A stretch of DNA of 64,000 nucleotides from Micropterus salmoides. Taxonomy: Eukaryota; Chordata; Actinopteri; Centrarchiformes; Centrarchidae. Positions 1-13,171 of the stretch are shown here, piece by piece (within the stretch, counting starts at the first letter, position 1; every line of letters begins with the position of its first letter). The stretch is taken from the NCBI RefSeq assembly GCF_014851395.1, contig NW_024044459.1:3074112-3138111 (forward strand), written 5' to 3'. Made by a program: the position numbers and the translations under genes. Below the pieces are notes generated by a model. It had not been told where the DNA came from and ran no database searches. It saw nothing but the letters and a program-made list of their open reading frames with translations.

Positions 1-1135
1 CTTTCAGAGGAATGTGTAAGATGTAAACCATATTTTATTAACTTATTAAATTAACAGATCTGTAACTTATTCACTAAAATTAAACAAATGCATTGATAAT
101 CAAAAAATTGATCAGAAAAAAATATATAGTGAAGGAGACTTTTGCAAAGGATCTTTACATCAACATCAGAGGACCAGAAGTAGTAGTGTGCAGTATTTGA
201 GCATGTCAGGCCTACTTCCTTTTATTAGAGTGCTTCTTGTCACGTGCAGCACTGAGTAGCGGTTTGTCTTTCAAAGCTACAGTAAAACTATGAACAGGAC
301 TGCTCAAAGTTAAGAGTAATCAAGATCTCACTCCTAATGAGCTCCACAGAGCACCAGTTCCTGCTGTTAGTCCATTTGTTCGTCATTCTGGAAAAGATGG
401 AAAAAATGGAAGTAAATTGCCAAATACCGAACAAGTACATTCACATTTTTGCCTTTTTTCCCCCCATTGCATAAATTAAATAGTCAAAATGTGCTTTTTA
501 CTCACAGGTGTTTGCCACAGGATTTGGAAAGACTATGGTGGGTGGGTCCGAGGCCCAATGTACACATGTAATATGTTTTATACTTTCTGTGAATATAATC
601 CAATTAATCTTTTTTCCATACTGTATCATACCTTATTTTGAAAACCGGACTTTGTCACGTGTATCCTTGCGTGAAATTCAAGCCCGACCCAATTTGATAA
701 ATAATGTTGTACGTGGTTCTTGTATTGCGTAACATGAAGACTTCACAGCCTCTCATCAGGTAGGACTCTCATACTGCAACACTTGTAAAGAGAGAAAATG
801 ACAGGATAAAGTCGCTAACCTGCCTGTCAGCTCGCTCTGGTCCTTTTTAGTTACCATAAAGGCTTGAATATGTGTGCACTCCAAATTTAGACCTGCCCTA
901 CTCTGACTCTGATTGGGCCTGAACCTGAGTATTAAACAAACCAATCAAACTAACGATGGCAGCAAGTATTACCCAATCAGGGGTAGAATAGGACAAGTCT
1001 TCACAGAATGCGGGTGGGATGATTTGCATGGGATACGGTGTTAAAGACAACTTAGAAAAACGGGCCAAACCACATACCGTATTGATTGAGTGAATGTGCC
1101 ATAAAGTTTGGAAACAAACAAACAGCGTTCTTCTC
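1..1135. other. No gene seen; AT-rich intronic sequence
   Basis: Short open frames here look random: no domain, no splice-bounded exon and no repeat end was recognised. By position it belongs to the third intron of the calcium-channel gene whose exons 1-3 lie at 26.9-32.5 kb on the minus strand. Confidence 0.5.
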
Positions 1136-1139
1136 CCAG

Positions 1140-2580
1140 GGCCGGGGAGTGAGGCAGGGATGCAATCTCAGTCCAATTCTCTTCAATCTATATATCAATG
1201 AATAAGCGAACCAATTAGAGAGTTCCACGGCACCTGGCCTCACCCTGAACGACAGAGATCAGAGGTCTGCTGTATGCAGATGACTTAGTGTTGCTTCCAC
1301 CTACTAAAGAAGGTGTGCAGCAGCACCTTAATCTCCTGCAGAGATTCTGTCAGACCTGGGCCCTGACAGTAAACATAACAAAGACTAAGATAATGATCTT
1401 TCAGAAACAATACAGAAATCAGGTTAAAGACAATTTCTATTTAGACCCCACTAAACTACAACATACAAAAAAAACTACACTTACCTTGGCCTCATTACAT
1501 ACACAGGGAACTTCAACATGGCTGTGAAAGATCTAAGGGACAACGCAAGGAGAGCATTCTATGCAATAAAAAGAAAGATTAAAATCTATATTCCAATTGA
1601 AATCTGGCTTAAATTTTCCAATTTGTACTAGAACCAATAATTCTATATGGCAGCAAAATTTTGGGGCCAAAACTTAATAATGAATTTGACAAATGGGACA
1701 AAACAATTATAGAATCTTTCCATACTGAGTTCTGTAACAGCATCCTACAGGTGCAGAGAAAAACACCAAATAATCTGTGCAGAGCAGAGCTCAGCCAATA
1801 CCCCCCCTTTCCAAAACTACAGAAAAGATCAATTAAGTTTTTTACAATCACTTAAAATCAGTTAACTCCCAGACATACCATCACAAAGCCCTAACATACC
1901 AGGAGCTGAAACCAGAGAAGAGTCCCCTCAGCCAGCTGGTCTTGAGGCTCTCTGCAGTAACAAGTCCCCAACAGCCTCAGGACAGCAACACCAACTCAAG
2001 CAGACCAAACCAAATTATCAACAAGTAGAAAGAAAATATATTGAATACTGGAAAGAAATGACCAAAACACAAAGTAAATTACAATGTTATCTGACCCTAA
2101 AAGAGAATTCACACTGGCAAACTACCTGAGCACAATAAAATGTCCCAAACTAAGAAAAATGTTGACAACACACAGACTGAGTGAACACAGCCTGGCCATA
2201 GAAAAGGGTCGCCACAGGCAGAGCTGGCTACCACAAGAGGGGAGACTGCTCCCAGTGTGACAGGGGACAGGTAGAGACAGAGCTGCACTTTCTAACCTCA
2301 TGCCCTAAATATAAAACCCTAAGACAAAAACACTTTGCAAACATTTCCCAAATATACCCCGAATTCCATCCCAACCTACTGGGAGAAATGCCCAAATGTG
2401 AAATAATTGCTGCAAAATATGTCTCCTCATGCCATGAAGTGAGGACAACCAGTGGAAACTCAGACTGATAAATAATTGTACAAATTTTCAAATTATTATC
2501 ATTTTGATTGTTTGATATTTTAGGAATTGTTTTGTTTTTAAATTTCACATAGAGACGAACACGAACAAAACACATAAAAA
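1140..2580 (+). mobile_element. Decayed LINE reverse-transcriptase fragment
   Basis: The plus strand reads through a reverse-transcriptase core: GVRQGCNLSPILFNLYINE near 1,146-1,202, then the catalytic box LYADDLVLL near 1,269-1,295. The thumb region follows in shifting frames (CQTWALTVN, then LEPIILYGS near 1,630-1,650, then FDKWDK). Stops and frameshifts interrupt it, so it is a dead copy. Both the 5' part with the endonuclease and most of the fingers domain are missing. The GVRQGC and YADD boxes place it among non-LTR retrotransposons; I did not assign a clade. The 3' limit near 2,580 is approximate, set where RT-like reading ends in AT-rich sequence. Confidence 0.75.
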
Positions 2581-2625
2581 TACTTATTTAAAGAAAAACA
2601 GCACGGTCGGGACGGCAAGGGGCCG

Positions 2626-2815
2626 CTGCGTCTGCACGCTCCTCCATCATTACTCGTAACATCAAACATGCAAAGAAGCATACAACACCGCAAGAGAAGA
2701 CTGAAAGCTGGCATTAAGGAGGCAAAGCAGAGACATTAGAGACTGGAGAGAGACCTCAACACCAAAGATATGTGGCAGGCGATCAAATAAATCACAGGCT
2801 ACAAAAGCAGGAGTG
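2626..2815 (+). mobile_element. LINE linker fragment (CR1/Rex1-like)
   Basis: One frame reads AYNT..R..LKAGIKEAKQRH, then a segment like MWQAIKxITGYK. This resembles the linker between endonuclease and reverse transcriptase in fish CR1/Rex1-type LINEs. No RT motif follows because a different repeat starts at about 2,826. Assignment is from the pattern of this short linker only. Confidence 0.5.
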
Positions 2816-2825
2816 CTCTCGGAGG

Positions 2826-3050
2826 ATGTTTTGATACCATTCTTTATTCACTGCTGTGTTCTTAGGCAAAATTGTGAGCGAGCCCAGTCTCTTGGCTGAG
2901 AAGCAACCCCACACATGAATGGTCTCAGGATGTTTTACTGTTGGCATGACACAGGAGTGATGTTAGTACTCACATTGTCTTCTACGGACAAGCTTTTATC
3001 CGAATGCCCCAAACAATCGGAGAGGGGATTCATCTGAGAAAATGACTTAA
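2826..3050 (-). mobile_element. Tc1-like transposase fragment (first catalytic Asp region)
   Basis: On the minus strand, decayed frames read a Tc1-like transposase core: SDESP near 3,030 (the first catalytic aspartate context), a Cys-Gln-Gln stretch near 2,950 and CGVASQPRDWA near 2,900. Neither terminal inverted repeat nor the remaining D and E residues are present. It is an internal fragment with stops. Confidence 0.6.
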
Positions 3051-3099
3051 CCCCCAGTCCTCAGCAGTCCAATCATTGTACCTTTTGCAGAATAATAGT

Positions 3100-3509
3100 A
3101 GCTGACTTTATCACTGCTTATGCACCAGTAGCCCGAGAGATAATGTATTAATAAATTATCTCTCAGGCTACTGGCACTTACTGAGACCCGGATCAAACCA
3201 GAAAACTCTGCTAACCCCGCTGTGCTGTCCACCAATTACCCTTTCACCTACACCCCTTGACTGTCCAGGAGGTTATATACTGTCCACAGGACAAATGGGT
3301 AACTTTGTGGATGAACTAGACACACTTTTGTCTTCAATCCCAGAGAATGGCTACTTGTCCTCGGTCATATTAACATTCACTTAGACAAATCAAACTCAGC
3401 AGACGTCCGGTCTCTGATTCAGTCCTTTGATGTAAAACGGCCCCCCAACCCACAAAGCTGGCAAGGTGCTCAACCTCGTTCTGTGTCACCAAATGCAACA
3501 GTCACACAT
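3100..3509 (+). mobile_element. LINE endonuclease fragment, split by a later LINE insertion
   Basis: The plus strand reads the apurinic-endonuclease part of a LINE: LLALTETRIKPENS near 3,163-3,205, a NIHLDKSNSADV segment near 3,375-3,410 and LIQSFDVKRPPNP after it, with frameshifts. Reading stops at 3,509, where a minus-strand L2-like LINE begins. It appears to resume at 5,735 with VSDHYFIQF, the end of an endonuclease domain, so the two parts were probably contiguous before insertion. Confidence 0.65.
3125..3174. repeat. Imperfect inverted repeat
   Basis: About 20 bases including agtagcccgagagataa recur in inverted form as ttatctctcaggctact with roughly ten bases between. It lies at the 5' edge of the plus-strand LINE fragment, so the left arm may be a small inverted piece of the same element made during insertion. 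Confidence 0.5.
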
Positions 3510-5729
3510 ATTATACCAACTTTATTTGTTAAGCACTTTACAACAACCAAAGTTGACCAAAGTGCTGTACAGAAAAATAAACATAAACATATGTACAATT
3601 AATAACCATACAATAAAAAACATTCAAAGTAACAAATAAAATCAAGTAAATGAAGTCGACATCTTACTAGGTGTCAAAAGCCAAAGAGAAAAGATGGGTT
3701 TTAAGAAGGGTTTTAAAAACAGATAAAGAAGAGGCCTGCTTTACATGCAAAGGCAGATCATTCCATAGTTTAGGAGCAGACAGAGCAAAGGCACGGTCCC
3801 CTCTGAGCTTACGCCTAGTTTTAGGCACAGTCAGGACCAGCTGATCATCTGACCTGAGAGCGCGGACGGGTTTATAAGAGTGTAGAAGCTCAGAGAGGTA
3901 TGGCGGGGCAAGACCATTTAGTGATTTAAAAGCAAATAACTAAATTGAATAGGCAGCCAGTGTAATGAGGCTAAAATAGGGGAAATGTGCTCATGTTTAC
4001 GTGTGCCCGTTAAAAGACGTGCTGCTGCATTTTGTATCATCCGGAGACGGGTGATGGAGGACCCACTAACCCCCACATATAGTGAATTACAGTAGTCCAG
4101 CCGTGTAGTTATAAAGGCGTGGATTGCAGTTTCAAAATGTTGTCTTGACAGAATTGGCTTTATTTTGGCCAGCTGCCTCAAATGAAAGAAGCTTGATTTG
4201 ACTGTCAAATTTAAGCTCAGGGTCCACTTTAACTCCTAGGTTTGTAATGCTAGGTTTAATATAGGGTGCCAAGGAGCCCAGATCTACAGGCGGGGTCCCA
4301 GTGGTGCCTCCAAAAACCATCACTTCTGTTTTTTTATTATTAAAATTTAAAAAGTTCAGAGCCATCCAGGCCTTGATGCCGTCGAGACAATTGAGTAGTT
4401 GTCTAACAGAGTTATCATTTTTCTTTTCAAGAGGTACATAAATCTGACTGTCATCTGCATAACAGTGGAATGAAATGCCTTACTTTCTAAGTATGGAACC
4501 AAGTGGAAGCAAATACAAAGAGAAAAGTAGAGGGCCGAGGACTGAGCCCTGTGGGACCCCACACAAGAGAGGAGCAGAGGAGGATACAAATTCACCTACG
4601 CTAACACAAAAAGTTCGAGCCGCTAAGTATGACCTAAACCATTCCAGTGCTATGCCACTGATGCCCACCCACTGCCTTAAACGTGAAATCAATATTTCAT
4701 GATCCACTGCGTCAAATGCAGCAGTTAAAACTAAAAGCACAAGGATAACACAGTCGCCAGAGTCAGTCGCTAAAAAGACATCATTAAAAACTCTTAAAAG
4801 AGCGGTTTCGGTGCTGTTCAAGGTTTTAAAGCCGGACTGGAAAACCTCTAGTATTTTATGTTCTTCCAAAAAGGCCAATAATTGACTGTGCACAATCTTC
4901 TCTAAGATTTTTGAAAGGAAGGGCAATTTGGAAATGGGCCTGAAATTAGCAAGAACTGACGGATCTAGAGCAGGTTTTTTAATCAGAGGTTGAACTACTG
5001 CATGTTTTAAAATTTCAGGGACCACACCCGAGGTCAGACTACTATTTATAACTGCAACAACAGATGGTCCTACATTGGGGAAAACCTCCTTAAATAGTCG
5101 AGGGGGGACAGCATCATTTGGAGAACCCAAGGTCTTCAAGTGACCAACAACCTCCTCTAAAAAAGAAAAAGTCACCGGCTCAAAATGATCAAAAACAGCC
5201 GAGCAGGGGACAGAGATTGAAGGGTCTGAAGCTGAAGGTGCAATTTGAGACCTAATAGAAGTGACCTTATCAATAAAAAAGCAAAGGAAATTTTCACACA
5301 TAGCAGGGGATGCCTCCATACAAGCATTCTGCGGGGCATTTAAAAGTGAGTCAATGGTGTTAAACAAAACACGAGGCTTGTGACAATTTGCCAGAATAAT
5401 ATCTGAGAAATGTTTTCTGAGAAATGTTTTCTTTTAGCATCTTTCACAGTTTCCTGGAAATGACGCCAACAATCCCTTAACATTTGAAGAGACACCTGCA
5501 GTTTGTCCTTCTTCCACTTGCGCTCAGCTCTACGGCACTCACGTCTGGCAGCATGAGTCACGTCATTTAGCCAGGGCTCAGATTTAGTTTTAGGCTGCCT
5601 GGATTTTAATGGAGCCACAGTGTCTAAAACAGTTTGGCAGGTGGAGTGAAACCATGAGCTAAGCTCTTCTGTGTGCAATACAGACTCAGGAGTGATGGTG
5701 TTCTGACTGAAAACAGACACACGACACAT
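3510..5729 (-). mobile_element. L2-like LINE, 5'-truncated, inserted in another LINE
   Basis: The minus strand encodes most of an L2-like reverse transcriptase. In order: a linker (SEPWLNDVTHAAR, 5,540-5,580); a 295-codon frame at 4,480-5,367 with NFRPISKLPFLSKILEK, AFDAVDHEILISRL and GVPQGSVLGPLLFSLY; the catalytic YADDSQIY at 4,450-4,461 in another frame; TKTEVMVFG-like reading near 4,330; and LDYCNSLY near 4,075. The 3' untranslated end reaches about 3,510 and contains AAAGTGCTTTACAA-like sequence on the minus strand. The endonuclease domain is absent, and at least one frameshift near 4,480 breaks the protein. The outer flanks read as two halves of a plus-strand LINE. Confidence 0.85.
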
Positions 5730-5734
5730 GTCTG

Positions 5735-6640
5735 ACCACTATTTCATTCAATTCATGGTATGCGTACAGGAACAGATATGTCTCACAATGCCATGCCGAA
5801 ACCTCTGCAACCTGTCTTCACTCATTTTGCCTCAGTGGAAGCTACCGCACTACCCCCCCCCCACCAAACACATTTTCCTCATTAGAGGTCAATGATACCA
5901 CACGATCCCTGTGCTCTACACGGAGCTCATGCCTGGATAGCCTGTATCCTCTATCTACCAAGCCTGCTCGCCCGAACCAGTCCCACCATGGCTGAATGAT
6001 ACTATCCATAGGCTGTGCACCGATCTCAGAGCCAATGAAAGAAAATGGCGAAAAACCCTGCCAACTATAAGGGCTACCATATACTCCTATCCTCTTTCTA
6101 AACCAGCGTCAGTGCTGGCAAAACTACTTTCCACCTTCAACTTAACTCTTTAAGATTGAACTCTTGTTCATTCCAGCCAAGCAATCTGTCCACCATGACA
6201 TCAAACTGCAAATTGACTCCTCAACCATCACTCCAACCAGGGTGGTTAAAAACTTGGGTGTCATGATTGATGACCAACTGTCCTTTTCAGACTATGTTGC
6301 TGCGGTCTCTCGGTCATGCCGCATTGCTCTATACAACATAAGAAAAATCAGGCCCCACTCAGTGCGAAACCAGCTTCTGGTACAGGCTCTGGTTGTATCT
6401 CGCCTCAATTATAGAAATGCCCTCCCAGTGGGTCTTCCAGCTGCGCTTCCAGTGCAGTGAAACCCCTAAAAATGTTTAGAACGCAGCAATGCGTCTGGTT
6501 ACAGTGACATCAGGACTGATGTCACTGTATTACTCAGCGACCTCCACTGGCCACCCGTGGCCTCCTGAATCAAATTCAAGTCATTAATGCTTGCATACAG
6601 AGTGACTACTATGTCTTCACTGGTCTCATGATTCGATTAT
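5735..6640 (+). mobile_element. Second half of the interrupted plus-strand LINE
   Basis: Reading resumes with VSDHYFIQF (5,730-5,755), then PWLNDTIHRLC..RANERKWRKTLP (5,990-6,060). After an internal deletion of most of the RT core it continues with the C-terminal region: LLFIPAKQSVHHDI, VVKNLGVMIDDQLSF and NQLLVQALVVSRLNY (6,155-6,420). The catalytic YADD box is missing. It pairs with the endonuclease fragment ending at 3,509. Confidence 0.7.
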
Positions 6641-8635
6641 GATTATCAGGTCAACAATTTGACTGCTGCACTTTTGCATTTCAGAGGTCCACCTTTTTCG
6701 TTATGTCAATATTACGTTATCAATTAACTTCTACATAATGGATTGACATTTGTGAATCGATTCATAATCTTCCGCATCGCGATGCAACTAAAAATCAATT
6801 ATTTTCCACACCCCTAGTCTGCACCCATCTACCTAAACTCCATAATATAAGCTTACATTCCTTTTCAGCCACTATGCTCAAAGAAAGACCTCACAGCAAA
6901 AGACTGATTTAACAGGGGAATAAAAAAACCAAACATCAGTTGTCTGTGAACACCAGACCAAAACCACTCACAGCGTTGACTGGTTCATCAACCCAGACAG
7001 TGAGTGAAAAAGCAGGAAAGACATTCCCATCTGACAGCACAGACAATGAGTGAGTGGTCTGACTGACATATGTTAATGTTTTGAGTGTGATAAGAAGAGC
7101 TCCGTCTCCAAGCAAGAGCTGTCTACATGTATAATGTTATGTAAGATTGGGCATTTTACAACACTTTATTTATAGTAGAATGTGCCTCAGGTAAAGTATA
7201 CTGTGCACAGTACTTATCAAAGAGGATAAAATGCACTCTCTAACTGGGCTAATTCATCCACATTGAAACCTAATCAATTATTTATTTATTTGCGCCAGCC
7301 TCTCTCTTCAGAGAGCTCACTGTAGAAACACTGCAGTCTGGTCTCTCCAAGAGATTTGTGGTGGCTGTGTGCATTAGCCCTCACCACAGAGCCATCATCA
7401 CAATGTACATAGTCTAGATTCTGATAACCCTCTGTACATTACCAAAGTAGTTCCCTGGTGCAACTGGCTGCCTGCTATCAGGAGCCCCTTGTACACAGCC
7501 TGCTCAAGGCAGGATTGTTGTGCAGTTATTCTGCCTCGCTGTTCTGTATAAAATGTACAAACAAGGAAGGGGGGTATTGTTGTTCCACCTTTGACAAAGT
7601 AGTAACAGAGCCAAATTGTCTGTGTAAAAAAGGTGATCCGGCAGGATGGGACCCACGTGTGCATAGTGAGTATGTGGCTAAGTGAATGTGGAAGAAAAGA
7701 TGAGCAGTGATGTCAACCTGGCAGTAAATGTAAAGTGTAACTTAGTTTTTCAGTGAAGAAATGCTGGATCTTCTTAAGACTCGTGTGTCGTTTCTGAACT
7801 GCTGGAATAGAAATGCTGAAATAATGAAGAGCTCCGCCTATATTGAGTTGACTATTTCCAGTGGAAAATGAAGTACAGGTATTTGTCCAGATAAACCATA
7901 TCATGCAGTGGAAATATGCAGACACTGTGATACACGTCACACTTCTTTTTCTAACTCATTGGGCTGGCTGACCATTGATGAAAAACAAATTATTAGCCAT
8001 TCTGTGTCATTTGCTGTTGATATAAAGAAGATTTTACCTGTAATACAGGTATCAGCAATAACATTGTGATGTAATTTCAAGTTTTCAAATAAACAGCTAC
8101 GGCAAAAAGTATTCTTTAGCAGTTTATTTAAAATTCTTCTATAATTCTAAATTTAATTGTATAATGTATGGAAATATTTCCTATACCATCATCAAATCAT
8201 TTTATCAGTAGGTGTGTAATGGATCACAGAGCTCACGGTTTGGATCATACCGTGGTTTTGAGTCATTGATCGGATCAGCAAAAAAAAAACGAGGGCAGGG
8301 TTAAATTATTTTTAAAATGTGCTACTTTGGCTCTGATGTAGCGGCCTCTGTCTGTCTGTCAGTTGTCACCACTCCGTAGTCTTGCTCAATGTCCCGCATA
8401 CAACACTGATTGGCTATAGTCTATCTCCACTGAAGGCTGTGCTGTGCAAAGAGACCAAGCAGCTCCGGTTAGTCAGCGGAGTTGGAGCGAAGGTGACAGA
8501 TATTATTGAAGCTGCAAAAAACATCTCAATCTGATGATTGATTTCTATGATGACAGGAAGCCCAGAGTCGCAGTTACACCACTGAACATGCCCTGAGTCA
8601 CAGCCCACAGGATTTCACTCAAAGGAGGCAAAAGT
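6641..8635. other. No gene seen; scattered short repeats
   Basis: No exon or transposase is recognisable. Around 6,650-6,819 a stretch with TCGATTCATAATC-like sequence and a final ccacacccctag resembles the end of a fish non-autonomous DNA transposon; 8,215-8,300 has a similar look. Neither has a second end I could find, so they are not annotated separately. Confidence 0.35.
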
Positions 8636-8639
8636 GACG

Positions 8640-9512
8640 GCTTTTAGTCACTCTCCCCTAACCCAGTCAATGTGCTTCAGTTAAACATAGCACACGTCTT
8701 TTTTATCAAGGTCCCAGAGTCTGGAGGAAGAGAGGAGAGGCACAGAATCCACGTTGCTTGAAGTCCAGTGTAAAGTTTCCAGTCAGTGATGGTTTGGGGT
8801 GCCATGTCATCTGCTGGTGTTGGTCCACTGTGTTTTCTGAGATCCAAGGTCAACGCAGCCGTCTACCAGGAAGTTTTAGAGCACTTCATGCTTCCTGCTG
8901 CTGACCAACTTTATGGAGATGCAGATTTCATTTTCCAACAGGACCTGGCACCTGCACACAGTGCCAAAGCTACCAGTACCTGGTTTAAGGACCATGGTAT
9001 CCCTGTTCTTAATTGGCCAGCAAACTCGCCTGACCTTAACCCTATAGAAAATCTATGGGTATTGTGATGAGGAAGATGCGATACGCCAGACCCAACAATG
9101 CAGAAGAGCTGAAGGCCACTATCAGAGCAACCTGGGCTCTCATAACACCTGAGCAGTGCCACAGACTGATCCACTCCATGCCACGCCGCATTGCTGCAGT
9201 CATTCAGGCAAAAAGAGACCCAACTAAGTGCTGTACATGCTCATACTTTTCATGTTCATACTTTTCAGTTGGCCAACAATTCTAAAAATCATTTTTTTGT
9301 CTTAAGTAATGTTCTAAATTTCGGGTATACTGAATTTGGGATTTTCATTAGTTGTCAGTTTTAATCATCACAATTAAATGAAATAAACATTTGAAATATA
9401 TCAGTCTATGTGTAATGAATGAATATAATATCCAAGTTTCACTTTTTGAATAGAATTACTGAAATAAATCAACTTTTTGATGATATTCTAATTATATGAC
9501 CAGCACCTAACT
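8640..9512 (+). mobile_element. Tc1/mariner element, 3' half with DD34E C-terminal domain
   Basis: The frame at 8,786-9,067 reads MMVWGAMSSAGVGPL, then IFQQDLAPAHSAK with the second catalytic aspartate, then SPDLNPIENLW with the glutamate. Exactly 34 residues separate D and E, the Tc1 DD34E spacing. A stop or frameshift follows at about 9,064, and the C-terminus (RYARPNNAEELKATIR and PRRIAAVIQAKRDP) continues in the next frame to about 9,230. The 3' tail runs to near 9,512, ending with ttctaattatatgaccagc, probably the inner end of a terminal repeat. The N-terminal DNA-binding half is degenerate or missing. Confidence 0.8.
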
Positions 9513-9602
9513 TATTGGGAGAAAACTGGTAGATCTATGTAAAATCAGACATTGAGCATCCCTATATCGGCAAAATGGCATGATCATTGTTTTGCTGCGG
9601 AC

Positions 9603-9637
9603 CCTGATTCGACTGTGAGATTGACAGTCGAATCAGG
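9603..9637. repeat. Small perfect hairpin
   Basis: A 14-base arm cctgattcgactgt (9,603-9,616) is followed by seven bases and its exact reverse complement (9,624-9,637). It is probably a remnant of a palindromic transposon end, as no U-run or gene context suggests an RNA function. Confidence 0.55.
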
Positions 9638-9877
9638 TGGAGGGGTGATGCGCTCTGAGAGAGGCCGAAAATGAGCTCTCATCTGTGGGCGTGGGTCCCG
9701 CGGGGGTCAGGGTTGGGACAGTCTCTTCGACTATTTGAGGTCAGCCCTAAAGGAAACTAGAACTTAATTTGGTTTTACAACCCTGTGTTGTAAAATGATA
9801 AATAAATCCACCTTGTAGAATATGAATTCAAGCTAAATAGCTATCCAGTGTTTTCTCTTTTGGTTTCCCGCCTCCCA

Positions 9878-9929
<52 letters not shown>
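9878..9929. repeat. (TG)n(TA)n microsatellite
   Basis: A short TG run passes into about 39 bases of alternating TA. It encodes the spurious tyrosine-isoleucine repeat seen in one minus-strand frame. Confidence 0.95.
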
Positions 9930-9933
<4 letters not shown>

Positions 9934-12900
9934 GTTCTGCAGCACTGTGCAGTATCACACATTGTTACTACCACTGGCACTGTGAGCCAAACACAGAGAG
10001 CCAGCAATCCCTTGTGTTGGTTTGGGGGAGCTGTGGATGCTGCTGAGACAGAGCTGTTGATCACAAGGCATTTACACAACAAATACACCAGCTGGCTCTT
10101 ATCATAATCATATCAATATGCCTGTTACTAAGGCTGTGCCCCTCCACAGTACAACTGACACTGCAGCGATCAAAGAAAAGATATGGGTGGCTTACGGAAG
10201 TACAAACACCCATTTTTCTCTGTTTCTTTCAACACAGACAATGGCTAGACAGGCCCTCTGCATTAATAGTGTATCTATAGTGGGGGCCAGTGAAACAGAA
10301 ACTATAAAAAAGACCAATATACTACTACTGCTAATAATAATAGAACTAATACAGAACTTTACCAGATACTTTCAGTTTTGCGGGGATGCTCTGCCATGCG
10401 AATTCCCTCCTCTTGATGTCCTCATAACTATTTAGTATACAGTGATAGATTTCTGGAAACTTAAACAGCGAGGATCAGTCTCTCCTCCATTGATTTGAGC
10501 GGTGCGTTGCAAAACAAAAAGTTCAAGACAATTCAACTCTGGCAGCGGGCGGGCGTAGAGAAGAGCACGACCGCGTGAGTAAATCGCTTCCCATGTGAAA
10601 AGGCCTTTAGGAAGTAATGTTACGCACACTCTCACATGCTTTCAGGGTCACATTAGTTGCATAATTATGTTTTTGTTTACAATAATAATAATTTTAGGTT
10701 TCGGTTCAAGGAAAATATGTGTAGATATGTATAATCACTGTTTAAAAAGATGTAAATCCTTTATCTCGTAAGAAAATCGGGTTTATTTTCTAGTGGAAGT
10801 CTAGTGGAAGGGGCTACTAGTTTTCAAAGGCCCCTGTGTCTTGGCTTGCTTACAGAGAATGTAACAGCTAGTCAACTGCCAGACTATGTATCGAATTGTA
10901 TTCTTGTGAAAAGATAGTTGAGTTATTGAAGAACTCCCATTTTCAAATTGTTTTGTAAAGGCTTAGGTTTTTGTATATTTGTTTTTTTGCAGTAAATTTC
11001 ACTGTTTGGCATCATAAATCACATCACAATTTGTTCAACTACCGTTGTGTTTTCCCCATTGTTTTGAGTTTTTTTCGAAGAGACTCCACAACACACATTA
11101 GACACACTGACTAGCACAGACAAAAATATAGACAATGTTTACTGATTAATACAGTACCTTTCAGTGCAGGTACATCCATGTGGGTTTGTGAAAAGTGTTC
11201 TTGCTTTGCAGTGGGGAAATAACTGTAATAAACGAGGTGATTTGGTGGGCAGGGACCTAGAGTCTCGTTGTCAGCGCTCAGTCAGTTCAGTTTGTCATAT
11301 GCTAAGTTAGTCTTGAGCCCTGATGTGCTGCAGTTTGCGCATGTGACTGCATGCTGCCGTACCAAACTGTTATGGATGAGGCGAGTATGCTCACTGAAGA
11401 ACTGGAGTACACTGTACAGTCAATTTGCTATTGGGACAACAACATTTTTGCTGACATCACCAGCTGAGCCAGGTTCAGGTCATTATACTTCACACACAAC
11501 TGTTATTCTCATTGTAATCAATATATTAACAATTAAACAACATCTAATATCCTGCTCTACACTACTGATGTTTTTATTTGTGTGTATTTATCAAGTTTTA
11601 TTAAATGTGTTACAACATCAAAGAGCTATTGTACATTTACTGCCAAATGAAAACAATGAACCTCAACTTTACCTTCAAACAAACTAGGCAGCAACAATTA
11701 TTAGAATTTGACTCTGATACCTATTATCTTCTAAAAGAAATGTTATCTTATAAAAACAGGACAGACGGTGTCACTAGTATATTAAGGAAGGACTATCAGA
11801 GATAAAGTTCTTCTTGGGAGGTAACCTGGCTGGTCTAGCCCCACTAGGTGGTCCTCACGTCTCCAAAAACATAGGAACAAAATTACCAAGTAGACATTAT
11901 TTTGATAAATATGCATAAAATGCATGAACTGGGTCCAGGGCTTAGTCAGAAATGATCATCTCTCTCTTCTTATTCTGATGGTGGTTTCCACTGTGTGGAA
12001 GGTGAGTGGAAAGTTTACTAAAGCCAGAGGTATAGGCAGTGACCGTACAGCATGCGACCCATGCACTGGAACATCCCTCAACATAGAAACAGCAGAAGGA
12101 ACCCTGCCTTAAGGTTGAGGGTTATAGGAAACGAAGAAACCTAAATGGAAAGGCTGCAACACATCCTTTCTTATTTTGGATAAAACAAGTTAGTAAGTCG
12201 AGATTCTGCCTTGCTTGCAAGAATGCAAATCACGGATTCAATGTAATTTTTTGCAGGAAGCTAAGTCATAAAATTATGAAATTAAATAAAAGTAAGAACT
12301 GCCCAGTGAAATTACTACCTCTGGGCCACTTGATCTGCATCAGCATGAAACAGAGGGTCTTAGGGCTTCACAGCCAGAACAACTACAATACTCAACTTCC
12401 TCCAAAATTCAAATGAGGTCAAGATGCTTACTTGTGACTTTCAGGTTCAAATGCTGGAAAGTGGCTGAATTGGAATAATTTTAGTTGGCGTTTAGGCGAA
12501 GGCCAGCCAAAACACTTGTGATGGTCTACTTGTGATGTATTAGTTGGATTTATAAGAAACCGCTTCTAAAACAATTTTTAGGATTTTTGATAATGTGATA
12601 TGAGACTTCATATTAGAGTGGTGCACAGTGTAGTGAACCAACAGTGTGTATTTGTGAATTTTATATTAAATAATTTGGAGACTCAACTCCTCTTTTCTCT
12701 CTCTGGGAGAAAGAAAGGAGGGGGTTTGATTATCAACCCTCTACAGACGGCTGAAGAGACCCCAACAGAAGGGGGATGGAAAGGTCGCTTTCCCTAAGTG
12801 CTATTCCTGAGCAGCCTGACCGTAAAACTGGCACCTTTGATTCCACAGCCTGATAACGCGGTGCCTGACTGTTAAACTGACAAAAGTGACATTAACCAGC

Positions 12901-13171
12901 GATTAGCATTTTCCTTAACAGCCTATCAGAACTCTTCTTAAAGAAAGGGGCAGGAAACCCTAAACTGCCCCCCCCCCCCCACACACACACACATAACCAT
13001 GGCAACTGACCTTCCTCTGCTTTTAATTACGTCTCATCAATGGGATACTCCTGGTCACACCCAGGTGTGACAAAATCCAGGACACCAAGGACAGCCCTGA
13101 ACTTTATGTAAACAAAGACTGCAGTCTCCAAAGACTCAAAGCATTACCTGTTTAATTAAATAATCTTTTAG
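9930..13171. other. No gene seen; unassigned intronic sequence
   Basis: Short open frames have no recognisable domains, and I found no splice-bounded exon or repeat ends that I could name. A poly-C/CA tract lies at 12,969-12,993. The longest frame (11,268-11,687) has no resemblance I can identify. Confidence 0.4.

Noticed and set aside
8911..9174. Minus-strand frame over the Tc1 transposase
   Set aside because: Antisense shadow of the DD34E domain.
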